From positions 1-35,798 of IMG/VR virus record IMGVR_UViG_3300040806_002483: a DNA stretch of 35,798 bases. The stretch is one strand, 5' to 3'. Positions 16,091 to 23,775 of the stretch are shown piece after piece. The position numbers were made by a program, and so were the translations under genes. Source of the DNA: a virus. Positions within the stretch are counted from its first letter, which is position 1. Every line of letters starts with the position of its first letter. Under the pieces are notes generated by a model. The model worked only from the letters and a program-made list of their open reading frames with translations, was not told the origin of the DNA and did not search any database.

Positions 16091-16091
16091 G

Positions 16092-16649
16092 TTACTCTAC
16101 ATTAAAATTAATAATGCAACGCATATTGTCTTTAGGTTGCTGCGCTGTATGATAATACTTACCATTAAATATTACAGCTCTGCCCTGTTTTGGTGTAACA
16201 CGCATTACTACATCTTCAACTTTGTCAAGGTACGGTTTTCTTTCTTGTTCAAAATTTTTGTTTGTTATCAATGTGTCACCGTCTGAATCTATTACATAGT
16301 ATAGCACAACAAGATGTTCATAGTCGAGATCTATATGTAATAAATCTATTTCTTTATTATAAAAACTGGTACTTAACGGAAATTGTAAAAAACTTCTGCA
16401 CTGGATTACATTGTTAAATTGATAATTAACTGCTTCGGCACCCTTAATTGCAATTGGTTCAACTATGTCGTAATAAGGGCAATGTGTAGCACTATTCCAT
16501 CTATAATTATGTATAAGAGCCGGTGCATTTATATCAGAACCTGCACTAGTTACATCAGGTATAAATCCCCAAGGAAATTTAGAATTTAAAAGTGTTTCTT
16601 TCAATTCTTCTTGGTAAGCGGGCGAAATCAAATCATCTACGATAAGCAT
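16092..16649 (-). CDS. 2OG-Fe(II) oxygenase (small phage type)
   Basis: A 185-residue protein with DLLHIDLDYEHLVVLYYVID (H105-I-D107), SDGDTLITN, GRAVIFNGKYYHTAQQP (H167) and NMRCIINFNV (R177), giving a complete active site. It is the first gene of the minus-strand operon that runs through five oxygenases to 13620. There is no Shine-Dalgarno sequence; TATAAATA ends 5 bases before the ATG, so a late mRNA would be leaderless. No alternative Met occurs before residue 149, which supports the start. It is divergently arranged with halogenase 4. Confidence 0.86.
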   Translation of the reverse strand: MLIVDDLISPAYQEELKETLLNSKFPWGFIPDVTSAGSDINAPALIHNYRWNSATHCPYYDIVEPIAIKGAEAVNYQFNNVIQCRSFLQFPLSTSFYNKEIDLLHIDLDYEHLVVLYYVIDSDGDTLITNKNFEQERKPYLDKVEDVVMRVTPKQGRAVIFNGKYYHTAQQPKDNMRCIINFNVE

Positions 16650-16688
16650 AGTGATATTTATAAGTACACTTGTACAAAGGAAATATAA
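16650..16688. promoter_or_regulatory. 39-bp divergent spacer with late promoter (copy 2)
   Basis: The spacer holds TATAAATA on the minus strand (16655-16662) for the oxygenase operon, 5 bases from its ATG, and AAAGGA (16676-16681) 7 bases before the plus-strand ATG of halogenase 4. Its length and the position of GATATTTATA.GTA match the spacer at 12132-12170. A small inverted repeat GTACA-CT-TGTAC (16664-16675) sits before the ribosome binding site. Confidence 0.6.
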
Positions 16689-18167
16689 ATGAAAGTTAAA
16701 ACTCTTACTATTGTAGGCGGTGGTACTGCTGGATGGTTAACAGCAACATATCTTAGCCATAGACAACCACATATAAAAATTACTGTAGTTGACAAAGAAG
16801 TGCCAGAACCTATTGGTGTTGGAGAGGCTACACTTTTAACTTTCAGACCGTTTCTTGAGGAGGCAGGACTCCCTATTGAAGATTGGTTTTTAGAAATAAA
16901 AAGTGCGTATAAGTCGGGTATACTTTTTACAAATTGGCAAACTCCAGGTGAGGATATATGGCACCCTTTTTATAAAGGCAATGATCAAATTACAGAAAAA
17001 TGGAAATTATATGATCTTTACACGCACACCCAAGATTTAGATTTTAAAAAACATTGTCTAGCTTTTTATGAAAATAGTGTATATCATAATAGTGTAGATA
17101 TGACCGAATTAAACAGATATGCTGTACATATCGATTGCGGTAAGCTAGTTACTTATTTAAAAAACAAATTAAAAAATAAAGTACAACTAATTAATAGTGA
17201 AGTAATTAATATTGATTATAATAGTAACAATGGTATTGATTGCTTACATTTAAAAAATACAGATATAATAAAAAGCGATTTGTATATAGATTGCACCGGA
17301 TTTAAACAAATTCTAAGAAAAGATTGTAAAAGAATAGATTTAAGCAATCGACTATTTGTTAATACTGCCATTGCTGGTCATGTTCCGTACGAAAACAGAG
17401 ATAACGAACTTACTCCTTATGTAAAGTGTGATGCTGTAGATCATGGATGGGTTTGGAAAATTCCTGTACAAGATAGAATTGGTAGTGGTATGTTGTTCAA
17501 TAGGAATATAACAGATATAGATGACGCTAAAGGTTATTTTATAAAATATTGGAATAATAGAGTGGATAAAAATAACTTAAAAGTTATAAATTGGGATCCT
17601 TATTATAATGAAGATCAATGGCACGATAATGTAGTAAGCATAGGGTTAAGTGCAGGATTTATTGAACCGTTAGAAAGTAGCGGAGTTGCACTAATGACCT
17701 ATGCTATCGGTCAACTAAATGGTATTCTTAATGAAAATTATTATACTGAAAATGAAGTTACCTATTTTAATATCCAAATGAAAATTGTATTTGAAAATTG
17801 TGTAAACTTTGTAGCAATGCATTATGCAGAAAATAGTAGATCAACACCGTTTTGGAAATATGTTAAAGACTCATTCAATCCGAGTGAAGAAATGCAAAGT
17901 TACCTCGAAGACTTTAAAGATCCCAGTATATCATTGCCCTGGACTGCAAAATATAATACAATGTTCGGAGGTCCTAATTGGTCTATATTTTTAATACAAT
18001 TAGGTTATTCGTTGTCTAAAAAGAATTTAGATATAGATAGCGAGTTAGCAAGAAGTATAATTATAAAAAACTATATTGAATTTGAAAAATATAGACATTT
18101 AGACGGTCATCATCATAGTACCGAATTAGATAGGTTAAAAGAAATTAAAAAACATGGAATTAATTAA
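16689..18167 (+). CDS. Flavin-dependent tryptophan halogenase-like protein 4
   Basis: A 492-residue protein with FAD motif LTIVGGGTAGW (6-16), GVGEATLL (43-50, the most PrnA/RebH-like version in the window), catalytic K75 in SAYKSGILFTNW, WxWxIP intact as W254-V-W256-K-I-P259, and IEPLESSG with E329 followed by S330. YIDCTGF (199-205) is the second flavin motif. Every residue I can check for halogenation is in place. AAAGGA lies 7 bases upstream of the ATG. The gene opens the last plus-strand block and overlaps the next gene by 14 bp. The electron donor (a flavin reductase) is not encoded nearby, and the substrate is unknown. Confidence 0.93.
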   Translation: MKVKTLTIVGGGTAGWLTATYLSHRQPHIKITVVDKEVPEPIGVGEATLLTFRPFLEEAGLPIEDWFLEIKSAYKSGILFTNWQTPGEDIWHPFYKGNDQITEKWKLYDLYTHTQDLDFKKHCLAFYENSVYHNSVDMTELNRYAVHIDCGKLVTYLKNKLKNKVQLINSEVINIDYNSNNGIDCLHLKNTDIIKSDLYIDCTGFKQILRKDCKRIDLSNRLFVNTAIAGHVPYENRDNELTPYVKCDAVDHGWVWKIPVQDRIGSGMLFNRNITDIDDAKGYFIKYWNNRVDKNNLKVINWDPYYNEDQWHDNVVSIGLSAGFIEPLESSGVALMTYAIGQLNGILNENYYTENEVTYFNIQMKIVFENCVNFVAMHYAENSRSTPFWKYVKDSFNPSEEMQSYLEDFKDPSISLPWTAKYNTMFGGPNWSIFLIQLGYSLSKKNLDIDSELARSIIIKNYIEFEKYRHLDGHHHSTELDRLKEIKKHGIN

Positions 18168-18879
18168 ACATTCTTTCATAACTAGCAGCGAATGGGATAT
18201 TGATCATCCAAAATGTATTAAAGATTTAGTTGATAACTTTAGTGTTATAGAGCCCTTGCAAAAAAAATACATTCCTGATCGTAAGGGTAATATAGTATTA
18301 AAATGTCCTGCTCATACCGATTTTTTAAAAAATGTTTTTGTATTCTATGCTCCGTTTGATTTAACTATAGAAATAGATATTAATTCTAAAACTGATGAAG
18401 TAAAAATAGCATCCAATAACTTAACACAAGAACAATTTAATTACCTTATTGATACAAGATTTTTGTTTAATGATCGAAGAGGAAAAAATCCTTATCCTAT
18501 GATAGGTATCGATTGGCTTAATATATTTCAAGCAGAAAGCTCTATTATTATGCAAATGTTACCTGCATTTATGCATTACAATGAATTTACACAAAAAACT
18601 ACTCTATTGCCCGGCGAATATGATATTTCAAAATGGACTAGGCCAGCAGAAATAGTGTTTGAATGTAAAAATTTAAAAGACACTATTAATATTAAAAAAG
18701 GTGATGCAATAGCATATTTTAAATTCTACTGTAATGATACTGTTAAAGTAGAACAACAAGATTGTCCGTGGGAAGAAATAAAGTTGTGTAATAGTATACG
18801 CAATGCAGATACATTTCGTCCTTTAAAAGAAAGATATGAAAAATTAGCAGAAATAAAAGGCTGTCCATATGACTACTAA
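18154..18879 (+). CDS. Unrecognised protein between two halogenases
   Basis: A 241-residue soluble protein with no signal peptide or membrane segment. I do not recognise a characterised family. It looks beta-rich, with alternating hydrophobic stretches VFVFYAPFDLTIEID, LPAFMHYNEFTQKTTLLPG, WTRPAEIVFECKN and KKGDAIAYFKFYCND. The last two (an R-P...F/E strand, then a KGDA.AYFKF strand) give a cupin- or jelly-roll-like impression, but without a conserved metal triad. Proteins of this shape occur in marine T4-like phages, as far as I recall. It overlaps halogenase 4 by 14 bp and halogenase 5 by 11 bp, so it is translated with them. A substrate carrier, partner or tailoring accessory are possible roles. 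Confidence 0.6.
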   Translation: MELIKHSFITSSEWDIDHPKCIKDLVDNFSVIEPLQKKYIPDRKGNIVLKCPAHTDFLKNVFVFYAPFDLTIEIDINSKTDEVKIASNNLTQEQFNYLIDTRFLFNDRRGKNPYPMIGIDWLNIFQAESSIIMQMLPAFMHYNEFTQKTTLLPGEYDISKWTRPAEIVFECKNLKDTINIKKGDAIAYFKFYCNDTVKVEQQDCPWEEIKLCNSIRNADTFRPLKERYEKLAEIKGCPYDY

Positions 18880-20437
18880 TGTAAAAAAAATTATCATTGT
18901 AGGCGGAGGAAGTGCTGGATGGATGACTGCTGCAACACTTGCTTCTCAACTTAAAAATGTAACTATTAAAGTTATAGAAAGTCCTAATATACCAACTGTT
19001 GGTGTTGGAGAAAGCACAGTAGGCGGAGTTCGAGCTTGGCTAAGAATGGTAGGTATTCAAGATCATGATTTTGTCAAACACACAGATGCAAGTTACAAAC
19101 TTGCTATTAAGTTTAACAATTTTTACACAAAAGATAGCGGTTCATGGTACTATCCTTTTGGCGAGCCTGTATTTGAAAACTGTATGCATAAAAGAGATGA
19201 TTGGTTTATAAAAAAGACATTGTATCCAGATACTCCTAGCAGTGATTATGTAGACTGTTATTACCCGCAAATGGCACTTGTAAATCAAAATAGAATGGTA
19301 GTAGATCATCCTGATCTAAAAGGATTTGATTTTTACAATGATACTGCATTTCACTTTGATGCAGCTAAACTAGGCATTTGGCTTAGAGATGTATTTTGCA
19401 AAAACTTAGGTGTAGAACATATTTCCGCAGAAGTAGTAGACTGCTTACAAGATCGCATCGGAATACAAAAAATCATACTAGATAACGGTGCTGAGCACAC
19501 TGCTGATTTATTTGTTGATTGCACAGGATTTTCAAGTTTGCTTTTAGGTAAAACACTCAATGTTCCATTTAATAGCTACGAACACATATTGCCTAATAAT
19601 CGTGCTTGGGCTACTCGTGTGCAATATACAGATAAAGAATCTCAACTAGACAGTGTAACAGACTGTACTGCATTAGATAATGGTTGGGTGTGGAATATTC
19701 CTTTGTGGAGCAGAATAGGTACAGGTTATGTTTATAGTGATAAATTTATAAATCCAGAAGATGCTAAAAAAGATTTTATTGCTCATTTGCAGACTAAAGG
19801 CTATAATACTGATAACTGTGAGTTTAAAGACATTCAAATGCGAGTAGGAATTCACGAAAAATTATGGGTTAAGAATGTTGTAGCAATTGGATTAAGTGCA
19901 GCATTTATAGAACCTTTAGAAAGCACGGGTTTGCTTACTACACACGATTTTGCTATAAATTTAGTTAGAATCTTAACAAGAAACAACAGTTATAGTCAGT
20001 GGGATAGAGATGAATTTAATCTGGTATGCGAAGATACTTTTAATTATTGGTCTAGTTTTGTAAGTATGCACTATGCACTTAGTCATAGAAATGATAGTGA
20101 ATATTGGTGTGCTGCTACTGAAAAAAGTTACACTAGTTTATTACCTAAGTTAAGTAATGTGCAAACACAAGGGCTATATTTTCAATCTATATATCAAAAG
20201 AATTTTGTTGATTTTTTACAAGACGATGATGGTGTAAATTGTTTAGCAGCAGGAATGAATTGGAATGCAAATGATGTTACTGTGCTCAATAAAATTTTTC
20301 CTAAGCATATAGATAAAAAACAAGAGTTTGCTAAAATGATAGATAATTTAGAATCTAGAAAACAAAAATGGAACAGTGCTGTGCAATCTGTTCCATCTTT
20401 AAATCAATTTCTTTTAGAAAACTTTTATAAAGACTAG
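18869..20437 (+). CDS. Flavin-dependent tryptophan halogenase-like protein 5
   Basis: A 522-residue protein, the longest of the five. FAD motif IIIVGGGSAGW (8-18), GVGESTVGG (45-53), catalytic K77 in DASYKLAIKFNNF, FVDCTGF (215-221), WxWxIP intact as W273-V-W275-N-I-P278, and IEPLESTG with E351-S-T-G354, identical to the PrnA chloride-site sequence. An insertion after the lysine segment (about residues 90-160, GSWYYPFGEP... and the tyrosine-rich YVDCYYPQM) resembles the substrate-lid region of bacterial tryptophan halogenases, so this may be the most conventional member. AAAAGG lies just before the ATG, within the preceding gene. Its 3' end overlaps the convergent adhesin gene by 4 bp. Confidence 0.94.
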   Translation: MTTNVKKIIIVGGGSAGWMTAATLASQLKNVTIKVIESPNIPTVGVGESTVGGVRAWLRMVGIQDHDFVKHTDASYKLAIKFNNFYTKDSGSWYYPFGEPVFENCMHKRDDWFIKKTLYPDTPSSDYVDCYYPQMALVNQNRMVVDHPDLKGFDFYNDTAFHFDAAKLGIWLRDVFCKNLGVEHISAEVVDCLQDRIGIQKIILDNGAEHTADLFVDCTGFSSLLLGKTLNVPFNSYEHILPNNRAWATRVQYTDKESQLDSVTDCTALDNGWVWNIPLWSRIGTGYVYSDKFINPEDAKKDFIAHLQTKGYNTDNCEFKDIQMRVGIHEKLWVKNVVAIGLSAAFIEPLESTGLLTTHDFAINLVRILTRNNSYSQWDRDEFNLVCEDTFNYWSSFVSMHYALSHRNDSEYWCAATEKSYTSLLPKLSNVQTQGLYFQSIYQKNFVDFLQDDDGVNCLAAGMNWNANDVTVLNKIFPKHIDKKQEFAKMIDNLESRKQKWNSAVQSVPSLNQFLLENFYKD

Positions 20438-21570
20438 TATCTTACAATAACTACGCCGTTACCGCCTGGGTATCCATGTTGGCCGCCGCCGCCTCCACCG
20501 CCAGTGTGTGATCCACCTGCACCACCTCTGGCTGTTGGAAATCCGTCTTGTCCTGTGTTAAGACTTTGTCCGCCACCTTGACCAATTTTTCTAGGGCCGC
20601 CGTAAGGACCACTGTGGTGGAAACTGCCACCGCCGCCGCCCCCGATGCCACCTGTGTTACCGTTAACATTCCAACCTAGGTGTCCGCCGCCAGCGCCGCC
20701 TCCTCCAAAGTATAATGCACCGCCTAGTAGATCTGTTGCACGACCTGCTCCGCCTGAAATTTGATTTCCACGGAAACTTCCTCTATAGTTTTGACGACCG
20801 TCAGGTGCACTAGCACCGCCACCACCGGCGCCACCACCGCCACCACCTTGGTGACTGTTTTCTCCGTCAACATTAAATCTAACACCACTGCCGCCCGGAT
20901 AGCCTTGACCGTCTGTTCCTCTTCCGCCTAAGTGTCTACGACGACTACCATCGGCATCACTGTTTGATCCACCACCGCCGGATCCTCCCGAACGTCCTGA
21001 CGAGTGTCCGTTGTCATAACCTTGGGGATTAGATCCTCTCCAAGAGCCTCCGCCGCCACCGCCTTGAGCAGTTATAGTTGAAAATACTGAGTTGCCTCCG
21101 TTGCCTCCAGCAATCGTAGGTGATCCTCCACCGCCGTTTCCTCCACGACCTTCTCCGCCCACTGTAACATTATAGCCTGATCCCGCACTTACAGGAAAGC
21201 TTCTATTAAATACTACACCACCTGCGCCTCCGGCGCCTGCCCAATCATAACCGCTGGCGCCACCACCACCAACAACCATAACTTGAACATTTCCGCTAAA
21301 AGAAGGTGTAAATGTATGATTGCCTGTAGTTGTAAAGATATGCACAATACCGTGATCTGTATAGTTGATAGTTTGTCCGCCTGTTCCTACAGTTCCTTGC
21401 GAATATCCTGTTACAGGTCTCCAAGCTGAACCATCATAAAATTCTAATGTATTTTGGCTGTTTGCTCCGTTAAATCTTAATTTTGCTGTACCTGTTGTGT
21501 TAGATAAATTTTGATCTGGTAACTCTACAGCATTTGTTGAATTAAGAGTTGTATTTTTTAAAGTTGCCAT
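20434..21570 (-). CDS. Glycine-rich tail adhesin paralogue 1
   Basis: A 378-residue protein. The first 70 residues contain a fibre motif, RFNGANSQNTLEFYDGSAWRPVTGYSQG. The rest is a Gly-rich domain (GGGGASGYDWAGAGGAGG, VTVGGEGRGGNGGGG and so on) ending GNGVVIVRY. Such domains form polyglycine-II sandwiches in the tip adhesin of phage S16 (gp38), where loops between glycine strands bind the receptor. Conserved blocks shared with the next two genes are SRRR..GG.G..GQG.PGGSGVRFN and F.RSFPVSAGSG. The variable loops are Trp/Tyr/His-rich (HLGWNVNGN, HHSGPYGG). The SD-like GAGGT is coded by the last codons of the gene upstream. It is the last gene of a three-paralogue array and the one closest to the halogenases. 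Confidence 0.85.
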   Translation of the reverse strand: MATLKNTTLNSTNAVELPDQNLSNTTGTAKLRFNGANSQNTLEFYDGSAWRPVTGYSQGTVGTGGQTINYTDHGIVHIFTTTGNHTFTPSFSGNVQVMVVGGGGASGYDWAGAGGAGGVVFNRSFPVSAGSGYNVTVGGEGRGGNGGGGSPTIAGGNGGNSVFSTITAQGGGGGGSWRGSNPQGYDNGHSSGRSGGSGGGGSNSDADGSRRRHLGGRGTDGQGYPGGSGVRFNVDGENSHQGGGGGGAGGGGASAPDGRQNYRGSFRGNQISGGAGRATDLLGGALYFGGGGAGGGHLGWNVNGNTGGIGGGGGGSFHHSGPYGGPRKIGQGGGQSLNTGQDGFPTARGGAGGSHTGGGGGGGQHGYPGGNGVVIVRY

Positions 21571-22707
21571 TTAGTACCTCACTATCACTATTCCAGTGCC
21601 TCCAATTTTAGCTGAACCATATGCTCCACCCGATCCGCTACCTGTGTTTGCACCTGCTGTACCGCCTTCATAACCGCTAGAGTTTACTCCTCCACCGTTG
21701 TTGTATGACATGCCGCCACCAGTACTACTCTTACCTCCAGGAGGTCTTCTTGGCTGTCCGTGGTTCATAGTACCACCTCCGCCTCCACCAATACCACCTG
21801 ATGAGCCGTGTGTTTCGTTACCAACATGGCATGCGCCACCTCCACCGCCTGCCCAGTATAGTGTATATCCTAGTATATCATTTGCTGCGCCTGGGCCACC
21901 TGATCCATTACGACCTTCGTGGCAATCATCTTCTGAACTCCATCCAGGTCCACCAGCGCCACCTCCGCCGCCGGCTTTGTGTGAATCTTCGCTTTGTCTA
22001 TTATATCTTATACCTGAACCTCCAGGAAATCCTTCTCCTGTTACTCCACGACCGCCCATGTTAGTGTTACGACTATCGTTTGGTCCAGTGTGTCCATTTG
22101 ATCCAGCACCTGAAGAAGCTGTACAGCCTCCGCCTCCTGAGCCACCTGCTCGAGCTGCGTTGCCGTTCCATGATCCTCCTCCTCCGCCGCCATCAGCAGT
22201 AAGTGAACCAAATACACTGTTTCCGCCTTGGTAAGCAGGAGGACTTTGTCCATAGTTATTAGCAGCACCGCCGTTGCCAACAGTAACATTTATTCCACTT
22301 CCGCTACTTACCGGAAACGCTCTATTAAAGATTAGGCCGCCTGCGCCTCCGCCGCCACCTAAGTGTCCACCACCGCTTGCTCCGCCGCCTACTACTAAAA
22401 CTTCAACTGTTCCGCTGAACTGAGGAGTAAATGTATGGTTACCTACACTTGTAAAAATATGAATCACGCCGCCTTGCTTTCCTGCATGGCTTGGATTATA
22501 TAATATAGTTTGTCCGCCTGATCCAATAGCTCCTTTACTTACACCTGTAATAGGACGCCAGGCGCCGTTATCATAAAATTCTAATAAATTGTTAGAATTA
22601 TTAACTCTCATCATACCAGTAGTTGGTGATGGTCTTTGTGCTGTATTACCTACAGGTAATGTTAAAAATCCTGTATCATTAATTACTGTATCTTTTAAAT
22701 CTGCCAT
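21571..22707 (-). CDS. Glycine-rich tail adhesin paralogue 2
   Basis: A 378-residue paralogue of its two neighbours, with no gap to the one downstream. It has the N-terminal LPVGNTAQRPSPTTGMMRVN and LLEFYDNGAWRPITG, then IHIFTSVGNHTFTPQFSGTVEVLVVGGG, then a long Gly-rich region and GTGIVIVRY at the end. Compared with paralogue 3 it has different loops (HVGNETHGSSGG, HGQPRRPPGG and a Cys in GGGGCTASSGAG), as expected for hypervariable receptor-binding segments. GAGGT just upstream of the ATG acts as ribosome binding site and lies beyond the RY codons of the upstream gene. Confidence 0.85.
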   Translation of the reverse strand: MADLKDTVINDTGFLTLPVGNTAQRPSPTTGMMRVNNSNNLLEFYDNGAWRPITGVSKGAIGSGGQTILYNPSHAGKQGGVIHIFTSVGNHTFTPQFSGTVEVLVVGGGASGGGHLGGGGGAGGLIFNRAFPVSSGSGINVTVGNGGAANNYGQSPPAYQGGNSVFGSLTADGGGGGGSWNGNAARAGGSGGGGCTASSGAGSNGHTGPNDSRNTNMGGRGVTGEGFPGGSGIRYNRQSEDSHKAGGGGGAGGPGWSSEDDCHEGRNGSGGPGAANDILGYTLYWAGGGGGACHVGNETHGSSGGIGGGGGGTMNHGQPRRPPGGKSSTGGGMSYNNGGGVNSSGYEGGTAGANTGSGSGGAYGSAKIGGTGIVIVRY

Positions 22708-22710
22708 GTT

Positions 22711-23775
22711 TTAATACCTCACTACCACAATACCTGAGCCACCGCCACCATGAGCTGATCCTCCGTGCGCACCGCCACCACCGGTGTTAGCTGCACCATC
22801 TCCGCCATATCTTGCATGACCGTCGTTATTACTTGCAGGCTGTCCTTTGTTTAAACTTTGTCCGCCGCCTCTGCCGTTACCAACTGTTGGATATCTGGGA
22901 ACATAGTGAGCAGCACCGCCACCACCTCCACCGACTCCTCCGTCGCCTCCACCACCATCACAGATGTGTGGACCTGATGCGCCACCTCCACCCCAATATA
23001 GAGTGTCACCTAATATGTCTGATGCAGCTCCTGGTCCGCCATGTGTTGGTTGTCCTTGATTTTCATCTTGGCTGTCAAGTCCAGGGCCGCCAGCGCCACC
23101 GCCACCGCCACCATTATGTGTGTTTTCGCCATCGTCGTTAAATCTTACTCCGCTACCGCCTGGAAAACCTTGTCCTGTAACACCTAACCCGCCTGGCTCT
23201 CTGCGTCTACTTCCGTCTGCACTAGAGTTTCCACCGCCTCCGCCGGATCCGCCACCATTAGCATCACCGCCATCCCACCAGCCTCCATAACCGCCACCTT
23301 GAGCAGTAATAGTTGAAAATACAGAGTTACTACCGTTTGATCTTGACCCTCGTGGTGCTCCTGCTCCTACTGTAACACCATAGTTAGATCCTGCGCTTAC
23401 TGGGAATGATCTATTGAAAATCATTCCTCCGCCGCCACCTCCGCCGGTCCAGCCGCCGGCTGTGCCGCCGCCTCCGCCTACTATTAATACCTGTACATAA
23501 CCACTAAAAGCAGGTGTAAATGTATGATTGCCTGTAGATGTAAACATGTGTACAATACTATTGCCTTTTTTAAGAATCTGTTGGCCGCCGGTTCCTATAC
23601 TTCCTTGACTGTATCCAGTAACTGGTCTCCAGTTTGATCCATCGTAATACTCTAATAATCCTATACTAGTATTATATCGTATCATACCAGAAGCAGGTGT
23701 TCCAGGTCTTTCAGCTGTTGTTCCTGTCGGTAAAGTTATGTCTTCGAACGATGTTTGGAGATTAAACTGGGCCAT
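22711..23775 (-). CDS. Glycine-rich tail adhesin paralogue 3
   Basis: A 354-residue first member of the array, with LPTGTTAERPGTPASGMIRYN and LLEYYDGSNWRPVTGYSQG, then VHMFTSTGNHTFTPAFSGYVQVLIVGGGGG, Gly-rich repeats and GSGIVVVRY. The long GGGGG runs separate loops such as DENQGQPTHGG, HICDGGGGDGG and HYVPRYPTVGN. AAGGAAAA, coded by the C-terminal KGK of the S74 fibre gene, serves as ribosome binding site. The array follows the S74-type fibre protein in the same operon, which suits a fibre-tip adhesin. Glycine-rich domain assignment (PF21722 from memory) is good; the receptor is unknown. Confidence 0.85.
   Translation of the reverse strand: MAQFNLQTSFEDITLPTGTTAERPGTPASGMIRYNTSIGLLEYYDGSNWRPVTGYSQGSIGTGGQQILKKGNSIVHMFTSTGNHTFTPAFSGYVQVLIVGGGGGTAGGWTGGGGGGGMIFNRSFPVSAGSNYGVTVGAGAPRGSRSNGSNSVFSTITAQGGGYGGWWDGGDANGGGSGGGGGNSSADGSRRREPGGLGVTGQGFPGGSGVRFNDDGENTHNGGGGGGAGGPGLDSQDENQGQPTHGGPGAASDILGDTLYWGGGGASGPHICDGGGGDGGVGGGGGGAAHYVPRYPTVGNGRGGGQSLNKGQPASNNDGHARYGGDGAANTGGGGAHGGSAHGGGGSGIVVVRY

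Noticed and set aside
16684-16691. TATAAATG on the plus strand at the halogenase 4 start
   Set aside because: A late promoter here would start RNA inside the gene, downstream of its ATG. AAAGGA immediately before supports translation from that ATG, so the resemblance is chance.
8490-20437. The FAD proteins as ordinary flavin monooxygenases or lycopene cyclases
   Set aside because: The catalytic Lys, the WxWxIP-type motif and the EPLE/EPME segment together are specific to tryptophan-halogenase-type proteins. Two members have altered WxWxIP but keep the others.
21698-22234. A 178-codon proline-rich frame on the plus strand
   Set aside because: It is the antisense of the glycine-rich adhesin (Gly codons read backwards give Pro) and has no ribosome binding site or family match.
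20434-23775. Possible tandem DNA repeat array or CRISPR-like structure in the GC-rich stretch
   Set aside because: The repetition is glycine codons in three full-length paralogous genes; there are no regularly spaced identical repeats with unique spacers.
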